Positions 55,646 to 64,000 of a DNA stretch of 64,000 nt are shown here, piece after piece. The notes under the pieces are model-generated. The model saw only the letters and a program-made list of their open reading frames with translations, was not told the DNA's origin and did no database searches. The position numbers and the translations under genes were made by a program. Origin of the DNA: Batillaria attramentaria (lineage: Eukaryota > Mollusca > Gastropoda > Batillariidae); NCBI GenBank assembly GCA_018292915.2, contig JACVVK020000539.1:156501-220500 (forward strand). Reading direction: 5' to 3'. Within the stretch, counting starts at the first letter, position 1, and each line of letters opens with the position of its first letter.

Positions 55646-56810
55646 ACGGATGTAATGATGGCTATCTCCTAAACCACCTCGTTGGAAGCCTTTTTACTTT
55701 GAGATAAAATGGGAATTCACCTTCTCCAGACCTACCTTTCACGATTTTTAGCCTACTGCATTTTCAGAAGAGTTATCGCCGAATTTAAAAAATCGGTCAT
55801 GTTACGAATTTTTTCGCAAAAAATGTTCAAATGGCTTCATTTTCTGAAATTGGGAAGATCATCCAATTATGCTGCCTGTTTTCGTAGCACAGCTCTGTAG
55901 CTCTGACAGGTTTTGTGTAAGAAAAATATTTCCGAGGTAGGGGTGGTTTGCATATAAGGCCAAATATCTATGAAAAGACTCCTTCAAATTACTCATCATT
56001 CCGGTATTTTTGTCACTTATGCCAACTGCACATATGACATGAACTACTGCACTATTATAGCTTTAGTATTAAGAATAGCAGAGCTTTTAGATAAACACAT
56101 TTTTCACGTTTCTGCGAGAAGCGCCGGTCAAAAAAGTTCCAATTTTGCAATTTCGTAACTAAGTACAATCCAAGGCACTTAAGTCCACGTTTCATCAGCT
56201 CTCTAGATCTTCCAGATTTTATGTAAAAATTACTTCAGTCACGGAAGTCACAAAAGCAACAAGGAAATCACAAGATATGTAGAAGTATCATCTGTCAGAC
56301 GAGCAGCGTGAGGCTGACGTCAAATGTTTGGTTCACAGACAAAATCTGCAAGTATCGTCACTGCTTCCGACATTTCATCAACCCTCTAGATCTTCCAGAT
56401 TTCATGTGAAAAATTATTCAGTCGGAGAAGTCACAAAGCCGACAGGGAAATCACAAGACATTCATGAACAAGCATCCCCAGACGATCTCAGTGCTAGAGG
56501 CTGACGTCAAAAGTTTACTTCACGGCAATGACGTCTCAGTGCCCCTCGAGTTTCTTATAACCGGCGTATACTGTACCACCAGTGTGAGGCTGACGTCAAA
56601 CGCTTAGTTCACAGACAAAATCAGCAAGTACATGTATCGTCACTGCCTCCGACATTTCACCAGCCCTCTACATCTTCCAGATTTCATGTGAAAAATAATT
56701 CAATCGGGGAAGTCACAAAGCCAACAGGGAAATCACAAGACATGAACAAGCATCCCCAGACGATCTCAGTGCTAGAGGCTGACGTCAAAAGTTTACTTCA
56801 CGGCAATGAC

Positions 56811-56847
<37 letters not shown>

Positions 56848-57285
56848 GACGACCTGCCTGAGGCTGACGTCAAATGTTTAGTTCACGGAACTGGCGTCTC
56901 TCTCTCTCTCTCTCTCTGGGGAGCCAGGGTGGCCGAATGGTAGAGCGTTGGACTTTCAATGCTTGGGCCGAGAGTTCGAATCCCGGCCGCTGGGGCAAAT
57001 ATTTGTGCTGGCCTTTTTCTCGTTGCCCCGTCTTTGATATCACCCTTATGTGGGGGAAAAGGACGTTACACTCCTAAACACCCACCCACCCACCCTCTCT
57101 CTCTCCCTTCTTCCCCCACCCGGCCCCACCCCCAGTCACGTGGGTAATCGGTTGAGGTCGTAGAGGATCTAGTGTCATTGGCAGAACTTGGAGAGGGGAG
57201 AACCGGCAACAATAACAACAAAACAAACAAAATAAAATGAAGTTTGGAGAAACAACTTTGTAGGACGGGGCCGTTCCTCCTTGTT
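55402..57285 (+). repeat. Repeat A, copy 4 (most complete)
   Basis: It begins with the intact 28-nt palindrome and (GT)n, and shows repeated GCTGACGTCAAA/TGACGTCA words and CT-rich tracts. The SINE-1-derived segment is at about 56918-57085. It ends GAGAAACAACTTTGTAGGAC, then GGGGCCGTTCCTCCTTGT. The word GAGAAACAACTTT.TA.GACGGG occurs directly at both the start and the end of the unit. A 32-bp Tigger end remnant sits at 56542-56573. Confidence 0.85.
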
Positions 57286-58053
57286 GTCTAGTGTGACAAC
57301 TGCACATATGACAGGAACTACTGCACTATCATAGCTTTAGCATTAAGAATAACTGAACTTTTCGATAAACATAGCTTTTTCAAGTTTCTGCGAGAAGCAC
57401 CGGTCAAAATAGTTCCAAATTTGCGATTTCATAAGTACAATCCAAGGTAGTATAGCCCACGCTACACCAGCCCTCTAGATCTTCCAGATTTTATGTAAAA
57501 ATTAATTCAGTCAGGGAAGTCTCAAAAGCAACAAGGAAATCACAAGACATGCACAAGCGTCATCTGTCATACAGTGGACGCCGGATATAAGCAACTCGGA
57601 TATAAGAAAACTCGGTTATTGCCAACGAATTTTTTTCCCCCGGCCAAACTCTTCTTTATTATGTATTACAAAAACTCGGATACAAGAAACTCGCTTATAA
57701 GAAAACTCGGTTTTAGGAAAGCAAATTTCTTGTCCCGCTTGATACAAAAACTCGGATATAAGAAACCGAAAGTACATTTCCAAGAAAATTTCACTCATTG
57801 TAAGAAACCGAAAGTACATTTCCAAAACAATTTCACTCATTCTAAGAAAACAGGTCAGGTCTGACGTCACTTAGGACAGGCACATGATGGCGCATGATTT
57901 TCTTTTCTTGAAGTGGTTCTTTACCATTTTGTTCCGTGCAACATTGAATGTTGGCAAGAAGAAAAAATACGAGATGCATTTTTGTTGTTCTATTGTTATA
58001 TGTTGTTTTTATTATTATTTTGGGTTTTTTTGCCTGATTGGGAGCTCAGTCTC

Positions 58054-58084
<31 letters not shown>

Positions 58085-59490
58085 GTATGTCTGTCTCTGT
58101 CTACAGGGCTCGCGTTAAGGAGAATAAAACTATCAGTATTAGACTAACTGTTGATCAATTCCTTTCTTTGACAATATACGTGGTCCATCTTTCCTCCATC
58201 CCCCTTCCCCCTCCCAACAGAAAAAAAAGCTAATTTGCAGCTTTTTTTCAGCCAAATTAGACACGGAAAGCATCGCATATCATACTCTAATGGGACGAGT
58301 GTTTTATAGATCAAAAGTTGATACATAATGCACTTTTAATAATGTATCCTATAAATACAAGGGAATTCTCTCTCTCTCTCTCTCTCTCTCCCCTTAGTTC
58401 TTTTTTGTTTGTTTGTTTGTTTGTTTGTTTGTTTGTTTGTTTGTTTGGTTGGTTGGTTGGTTTGGTTGTTTTCTTTTTTCTTTTTGTTTTGTTTTTTTTC
58501 AAATGTCAAATGTTTTTTTTCTTACCACATGACCGCCAGCGCTACAGTTGGGAAGCAAAAACAGTATTTTCATGTTCAAACAAAAAAATCTGACATTGAA
58601 GGACACAAGCGCACTGGTGTATATTAACTTTACACATATATATTCTGTGCAGGTCTTTAAGAGAAACCAGATATTTCTTAATTTAATGCAAAACATACAC
58701 GAACTGAGAAAAAAGAAATGTTTTAAACCTTTTTTTCACTGAACTCGGTTATAAGAAATATTTTTCAAAATACTTTCTTATATCCGACTTTCAGATATAA
58801 GAAAACTCGGATATAAGAAACCAAAAAATTCACCCCCCTCGAGTTTCTTATAACCGGCGTATACTGTACCACCAGTGTGAGGCTGACGTCAAACGCTTAG
58901 TTCACAGACAAAATCAGCAAGTACATGTATCGTCACTGCCTCCGACATTTCACCAGCCCTCTACATCTTCCAGATTTCATGTGAAAAATAATTCAATCGG
59001 GGAAGTCACAAAGCCAACAGGGTAATCACAAGACATAAACAAGCACCCTCAGACGATCTCAGTGCTAGAGGCTGACGTCAAATGTTTAGTTCACGGAATT
59101 GACGTCATCTCTCTCTCTCTCTCTGGGGAGCCAGGGTGGCCGAATGGTAGAGCGTTAGACTTTCAATGCTCGGGTCGAGAGTTCGAATCCCGGCTGGGGC
59201 CAAATATTTGTGCTGGTCTTTTTCTCGTTGCCCCGTCTTTGATACGTGTACCACCCTTACGTGGTGGAAAAGGACTAACACCTAAACACCCACCCTATCT
59301 CTCTCTCCCCCCCCCCCCCAAACCCGGCCCCACCCCCAGTCACGTGGCTAATCGCTCGAGGCCGTAGAGGATCTAGTGTCATTGGTAGAACTTGGAGAGG
59401 AGAGAACCGGCAACAATAACAACAAAACAGACAAAATAAAATGAAGTTTGGAGAAACAACTTTGTAGGACGGGGCCGTTCTTCCTTGTTG
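57286..59490 (+). repeat. Repeat A, copy 5 (5'-truncated, split by a MITE)
   Basis: 57300-57569 matches about 32690-32960 of copy 1. After the MITE, 58869-59490 continues to the SINE-1-derived segment (59124-59280) and the conserved end. It lies immediately downstream of copy 4 in the same orientation. Confidence 0.85.
57570..58868 (+). mobile_element. Tigger/pogo-like MITE, 1295 bp, with TA target duplication
   Basis: The left end is CAGTGGACGCCGGATATAAG (57572). The right end reverse-complemented is CAGTATACGCCGGTTATAAG (to 58866). Each end is flanked by TA. ACTCGGATATAAGAAA-type words are repeated near both ends. TA duplications and CAGT...CCGG.TATAA ends are typical of Tc1/mariner-superfamily pogo/Tigger elements. 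No transposase is encoded. Confidence 0.8.
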
Positions 59491-60182
59491 AAATTGCCCC
59501 AAGCCATTGTCGTTGAAGGTACAGAATTTAACAGCATTCATTGCAGACATAGCACTGGGAGGGTTAAAAATGTAAAAATGTAGGTCCCCTCTTCCTCTCC
59601 CACCCCTCAGTGAAACAGCTGGGGGCAGAAGCTGACTTACATAAGGTACTAGTACTCATCATATACACTGTTTGCTCAGGTGTTGCAAGACTGCACTCCA
59701 GGAGGCCAATACACCTGACTTGCATACACAAGTTACACAGACAAAATACAAGAACACAAATAAGCAACAGAAACACAACAAATAACCAAAAAAAAAAAAA
59801 AAAAAATGAAATAAAGGTGTATGAAACCGTAAACTAGGCAACGTTCACGGAGGATCGCAGACAACTTTACTTGCTTCGCTCGTCCCCACATGCCGTGTAA
59901 CCGTACTCCTTAAGCAAAGCTCACACAAATATAACTGAAATAACCAGCAAGAGAGGGTGACCCATTGCAAATATGCGTGCATAGTTGTACGTTCGCTCAA
60001 GTTTTACAGAAGTTTAAATTGGAAAAGGTAAATAAATGACAAAGCGAGTCGACAAAATCCGCAGGAGCTCGTGTCCCTTGGTCGGCCAAGGCCGCAGAAG
60101 GGTCACTAGGTCACCAAAGCACGTGGGCATGTAAACAAACAGTCCCTGTGATAGTAACGCTGAAGAAAAAAGCTATGACAGT
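59491..60182. other. Unique sequence with a possible exon and a poly(A) tract
   Basis: At 59611-59645, CACCCCTCAG precedes 35 bp ending CATAAG|GTACTAG. In phase 1 it reads VKQLGAEADLHK, which could be a further gene 2 exon. This is weak. An A-run lies at 59789-59807. Confidence 0.25.
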
Positions 60183-61364
60183 TCACATATAAGACCCACC
60201 GGTTGCACCAATGTCCGAATCCGACTCAAACTCATCGATATTACGCCCAGGGCGTCTCTCACCGTCCGATCGTTGGCTCCGATTGTGGCCACGGCCCCGA
60301 CCGAACCCGCGGGGTCGCAGGTCGCTGGAATGCGGCGTTGAAGTGACGGGTGCTCTCCTCGAAACAGTCAGTAAGTCATCTGTGGAGCTGATTTGTACAA
60401 TCCGGTTATTTTCAGTTTTACTGTAGATGCTTCCCCGCTTGGACCAAGCCGAAATCACAGCAGGGTGGTCTCTGCACCTCTGCAGCAGGTAGTAGTTATC
60501 ACGGGTCAAATCCTCTACCACCATGTAGGCCGTCGTTTTGAGTTTCCGTTTATTGTGTAGCACTGTTTCCGTCGTTTTTCGTGACACAAAACGTACTATT
60601 ACAGGTCGAGGTTTCCCATAATGATGTTGTTGCTCAGTTGTTCGTCGCTGCGGTTTCCCTTTCGCGGCGCCGACCCGATGGCAGGCTTCGATTTGGTCTT
60701 CTTTGATCGTAAGGCCCAACTTGTCACGAAACACCTGAAGGACCTTCCTTTCGCAGTCGGTGGTTGTCTCGTTGTCGGCTTCACGAACCCCAAACACTCT
60801 CACATTGTTTCGTCTGGTGTACTGTTCAAGGTCGTTCACCCGCTTCCTCGCCGCCGTCGCCGACTGTTTAGCCTCCGACAGGTCGTCCTTAAGCTTTTCC
60901 TCATTTCTCTTAACACAAACAAGCTCTTGTTTAAGTGAGTCGTTTTCTTGTCGTAAGCCGAAGATCTCTCCTCGCATCTCCTCCACAGTCTGGGTTAACT
61001 TCGTCAGCTGACCACACGCAAAAACCAGTTCCTCCATTACGTCCGAAGCAGATACAGTGGTGATGACTTTAGTGCGTGCACCACCATTTGCATGATCCGC
61101 TGTTGCACCTAAATCGGACACAGCGTCAGTATTTGTCACAGTAGCGTCCATGGCTGCTGCTGTACTTTTCCTCGCCACCGCAAAGTGTGACCGAATCGAT
61201 GCCGCAGCCGTCCGAACTTCACCACTTTTTTGAGTGTTTCTCTTGCTCCGTTTCTTTAACGTTTTCGTAATCACTTTCTTCTGTCCAACCAAGCTGTCTG
61301 GACTAAATAGGCTGGAGTCTGTCGACTGGTCTTTTTTACGCTTGGCTGGGTCGGTTCTCACCAT
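60183..61364 (-). CDS. Orphan LINE ORF1 (coiled coil plus RRM), 393 aa, intact
   Basis: This is an RNA-binding, trimer-forming protein of the L1 ORF1/Transposase_22 type. Residues 1-105 are basic and Ser/Thr/Ala-rich. About 110-190 form a heptad coiled coil (LTKLTQTVEEMRGEIFGLRQ, ENDSLKQELVCVK). Then LEQYTRRNNVRVFGVRE opens the RRM, followed by RPVIVRFVSRKTTETVLHNK and a C-terminal domain. The tail is RG-rich (GFGRGRGHNRSQR) and acidic at the end. No stop or frameshift occurs over 393 codons. No ORF2, poly(A) tail or target duplication is evident downstream (left), so the copy is either deleted, an ORF1-only element, or co-opted by the host. Its sequence is unrelated to the ORF1 at 46753-47790. 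Confidence 0.85.
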   Translation of the reverse strand: MVRTDPAKRKKDQSTDSSLFSPDSLVGQKKVITKTLKKRSKRNTQKSGEVRTAAASIRSHFAVARKSTAAAMDATVTNTDAVSDLGATADHANGGARTKVITTVSASDVMEELVFACGQLTKLTQTVEEMRGEIFGLRQENDSLKQELVCVKRNEEKLKDDLSEAKQSATAARKRVNDLEQYTRRNNVRVFGVREADNETTTDCERKVLQVFRDKLGLTIKEDQIEACHRVGAAKGKPQRRTTEQQHHYGKPRPVIVRFVSRKTTETVLHNKRKLKTTAYMVVEDLTRDNYYLLQRCRDHPAVISAWSKRGSIYSKTENNRIVQISSTDDLLTVSRRAPVTSTPHSSDLRPRGFGRGRGHNRSQRSDGERRPGRNIDEFESDSDIGATGGSYM

Positions 61365-62944
61365 GTCGCCACCGTGTGAAGCGCTGTGCTCCGATCATGT
61401 CGTTTGAACACACTGACTGTGACCGCTGATTTACCCCACAGGACAATGATAGTTTTAGTCCATTTGTGGTCCGGATGACGGGACAGGCTCGGGTTTCACA
61501 TTTCAATGATCAAGAAAGCGTAATCTCAAGTAATTACGCTAAGATCGCAGTAATTATAGGAGCGATCAGAGAAAGGCAACCTGCCCCGACCTCTGAGGAG
61601 TGCTCCCCCCCCCCCCCCCCCCCATTAACACATGTATTGCTGACCTACATAGTGCTCCACCATCCACGGTACGTATACTGACTGATCGCGAAGTGTGAAA
61701 GAAAGAGGCCGACGATTTTTACGTTTGTCTGAAATCCTCGATTATCATCCATGGTGGCCTCTTTTTCTTTGATCTCTCCTGTGTTATAAGTGTCCGTATT
61801 GTACTAGTACTTGAGAAATTATGTGACACGGAGCACGACATCACATGACAATCAGGCAGGGTTCCCTGTAAAAAGGTTCATTCTTTCAGACAGAAAGAAC
61901 AGAGATACAGCCTTTTTGGCAAAAAAAACAACAACAACATCGTCATCGATGAGCAAGTACATGTATTACTACTCTTTGGGGAGAACTCGCAACTCAACAC
62001 CATCGACGACGAAACATTTTGACTCGGCATATCGGTGTTTCCGACTTCATAAACACTTTGTTCAAGTACAAAACAGCAGTAGCATGTACCTAGCAAGCAC
62101 TCCTTACTCAAATTTCGGACAGTTTTAACCAACACTTATCAAAAGTCGTTCTCAAAAAGTTCAGTCGAAGCTGGCGTCTCACCGACATGTATGCTGTTTA
62201 CTGATTTGGCCGTGTGCTGTCGGCGCAGAGAATGGCAGCGGATTCGTGATCTAGATAGATCTCCGATTGAACAGAAGCTTCTTGAATCGTTTGAGTCATG
62301 CATGCAGTTATAAAATGCTGCTTGGGGGAAGGTCACTTTAATCGGTGTACATGTACTACAAATATTAGAATAAACACTCACAAAGATTCAGATTTCGTGA
62401 AGAATCGCGACAGGAGACCCCTGCTGACCCCCTAATCGTGCAAAGCGTGAACAGACAGAGCTGTTTTTGATCGGTTTCGCATTCACTTTGCGTCTTTAGT
62501 GGAAGTTTAAAACTTGTGTTTTTGTTTGGATTTGAGTTCTTGAGTGAATTGACACCGTCTTGCCAGCATAAAAAGGCGCACTTTATTCTGTCGGCGTCGT
62601 GCTCTGCCGACGCACAAACTCGTTCGTCTGCTATGTGCAGCCGCTGTCGACTGTCAGTTTTTACTAGGATAAACGTTCAAAATATAGCATAAATTGGCCC
62701 AAAAAGGATGATAAAACATTTACACCCCATCAAGCTGTGGGATACCGACTCGCATTTTTATCCAAGACGCAATCAACCCTTCGCTAAAGCTCAGGGTTGA
62801 TTTGCGTCTCCTCTTGGCCGATCGGAACATAACGTGATACATCTCTCATTCCAAACTATCTTCAAAAACTGAAGCGTGAACAAGATGGCCACCAGCCCAA
62901 TATGTTGTTTCCTTTCAATGACCTGCTGTAGTTACAGTCGTAGT
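61365..62944. other. Gene-free stretch with an imperfect hairpin
   Basis: Poly-C lies at 61606-61623. An imperfect inverted repeat at about 62762-62816 pairs AATCAACCCT with AGGGTTGATT, extended by GACGC/GCGTC and CCAAG/CTTGG. I found no coding evidence. Confidence 0.45.
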
Positions 62945-63175
62945 CGTTGTGTCATGTATGCAGCCCGCGCGCACACGAACGCAAGCTCTCTGACATCAAG
63001 CATGCTGACATAAAGAAAGTACTGGAAACCCTTTCCGTGCCTCAAACACATGAGGTCGTGTGAGCTCGCCTAGCTGGTTGACGTCACAAACTTTTTGGCG
63101 TATGCGAGGTTCTACAATAAATTCTTGTAATAAAGTCGTTCCCGTTTGACAGAGTTACTTCCCGCAGACCTGACT
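62945..63175 (-). repeat. Inverted copy of the dispersed repeat at 3930-4215
   Basis: The reverse complement contains CTCGCATACGCCAAAAAGTT, GGTTTCCAGTACTTTC and GAGAGCTTGCGTTCGTGTGC, as at 3930-4215. Confidence 0.7.
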
Positions 63176-63204
63176 GACAGACGATTGCTTATGCTTATTA
63201 CTGG

Positions 63205-64000
63205 TACAGTATACGCCGGTTATAAGAAACTCGAGGGGGGGGGGGGGGGGATTTTTCGGTTTCTTATATCCGAGTTTTCTTAAATCTGAAAGTCGGATGT
63301 AAGAAAGTATTTTGAAAAATATTTCTTATAACCGAGTTCAGTGAAAAAAAAGGCTTAAAACAATGTCAATGTCAGATTTTTTTGTTTGAACATGAAAATA
63401 CTGTTTTTGCTTCCCAACTGTAGCGCTGGCGGTCATGTGGTAAAGAAAAAACAAAACAAAAAGAAAAAAACCAACCAAACCAACCAACCAACCAACCAAC
63501 CAACCAAACAAACAAAAAAGAGCTAAGGAGAGAGAGAGAGAGAGAGAGAGAGAAATTCTGAGTTATGTGCGCTTGTGTCCTTCAATGTCAGATTTTTTTG
63601 TTTGAACATGAAAATACTGTTTTTGCTTCCCAACTGTAGCGCTGGCGGTCATGTGGTAAAGAAAAAACAAAACAAAAAGAAAAAAAAAAACCCAACCAAA
63701 CCAACCAACCAAACAAAAAAGAGCTAAGGAGAGAGTGAGTGAGTGAGTGAGTTTTTAGGGCTTAAAGCCGCGCAAGCCACAAAGACTAATTCGCGGCTGC
63801 TAAGGAGAGAGAGAGAGAGAAAGAGAGAAAGAGAGAGAGACAGAGAGTGAGTCTGAGTTATTCAGTGAATAATCTAGTCTTACCAACGAAAAATTTTGGG
63901 AACACAAGTTTTATTTTTTTCTTTTCAAAGTGAATAATGTAATCATGATCATGCGCAATCATGTGCCTGTCCTAAGTGACGTCAGACCTGACCTGGCTGT
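63205..64000 (-). mobile_element. Second Tigger/pogo-like MITE, cut by the window end
   Basis: TA at 63205-63206 is followed by CAGTATACGCCGGTTATAAG, identical to the right end of the 57572-58866 copy. The interior matches that copy in reverse up to the window end (GACGTCAGACCTGACCT). It contains an internal direct duplication (about 63366-63530 and 63588-63730, sharing AATACTGTTTTTGCTTCCCA) that the other copy lacks. Confidence 0.8.

Noticed and set aside
58108..58150. Good acceptor (CTGTCTACAG) followed by a short open frame in phase with gene 2
   Set aside because: It lies inside the Tigger-like MITE and its pyrimidine run is a (CTGT)n/(CT)n simple repeat, so an exon is unlikely.
60621..61011. 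Plus-strand open frames of 83-105 codons
   Set aside because: They are shadows of the intact ORF1 on the minus strand.

Overview
The window is animal nuclear DNA: genes are split by GT/AG introns, (GT)n, (CA)n and (GA)n microsatellites and long poly-C/poly-G tracts are frequent, and most of the sequence is mobile-element debris. A KCNQ-type potassium channel, several tRNA-derived SINE families, a Tx1/L1-like LINE, a Tigger/pogo-type MITE and an LTR element point to an invertebrate. A marine mollusc, perhaps a gastropod, is my guess, but no sequence here proves it.

Layout. (1) 1-3769, plus strand: the last six exons (202 codons, closing frame) of a gene I do not recognise, followed by a 3' flank to about 8 kb with a tandem duplication (4529-5757 / 5758-7301) carrying poly-G tracts and a SINE. 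(2) 8-14 kb: no convincing gene; a MITE, a 16-copy 33-bp minisatellite and SINEs. (3) 14560-27176, minus strand: six exons of a KCNQ (Kv7) channel, from the selectivity filter to the stop codon. The S1-S5 exons are not recognised, and the reading phase shows that at least one exon between 17249 and 25248 is missing from my model. Its introns hold SINEs and simple repeats. (4) 28507-39121: a very large inverted repeat with tandemly repeated arms (about 340-bp units). Nested inside it is a repeat called 'A' here. Repeat A carries a tRNA-derived segment, that segment is split by a 3.4-kb DNA transposon with perfect 21-bp inverted ends, and the transposon itself contains a 600-bp inverted repeat. 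(5) 40.8-59.6 kb, plus strand: scattered, phase-compatible small exons of a possible gene, two of them (41806-41880 and 53259-53333) paralogous. They lie in a segmental duplication. Copy 1 was invaded by a full-length Tx1/L1-like LINE with both ORFs intact (42747-47993), while copy 2 keeps the empty target site. A truncated LTR retrotransposon (one LTR, primer-binding site, broken gag-pro) sits at the junction. (6) 55.4-59.5 kb: tandem copies of repeat A, one containing a Tigger-like MITE. (7) 60183-61364, minus strand: an intact orphan LINE ORF1 with no ORF2 beside it. The right edge is a second Tigger-like copy cut by the window end.

The host genes probably do not work together. What ties the window together is a layered record of transposition: SINE in splice junction, transposon in SINE in repeat A in giant inverted repeat, and LINE in one arm of a duplication. 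I found no CRISPR array, rRNA gene or free-standing tRNA gene. Exon boundaries are hand-read from splice consensus and reading phase only.
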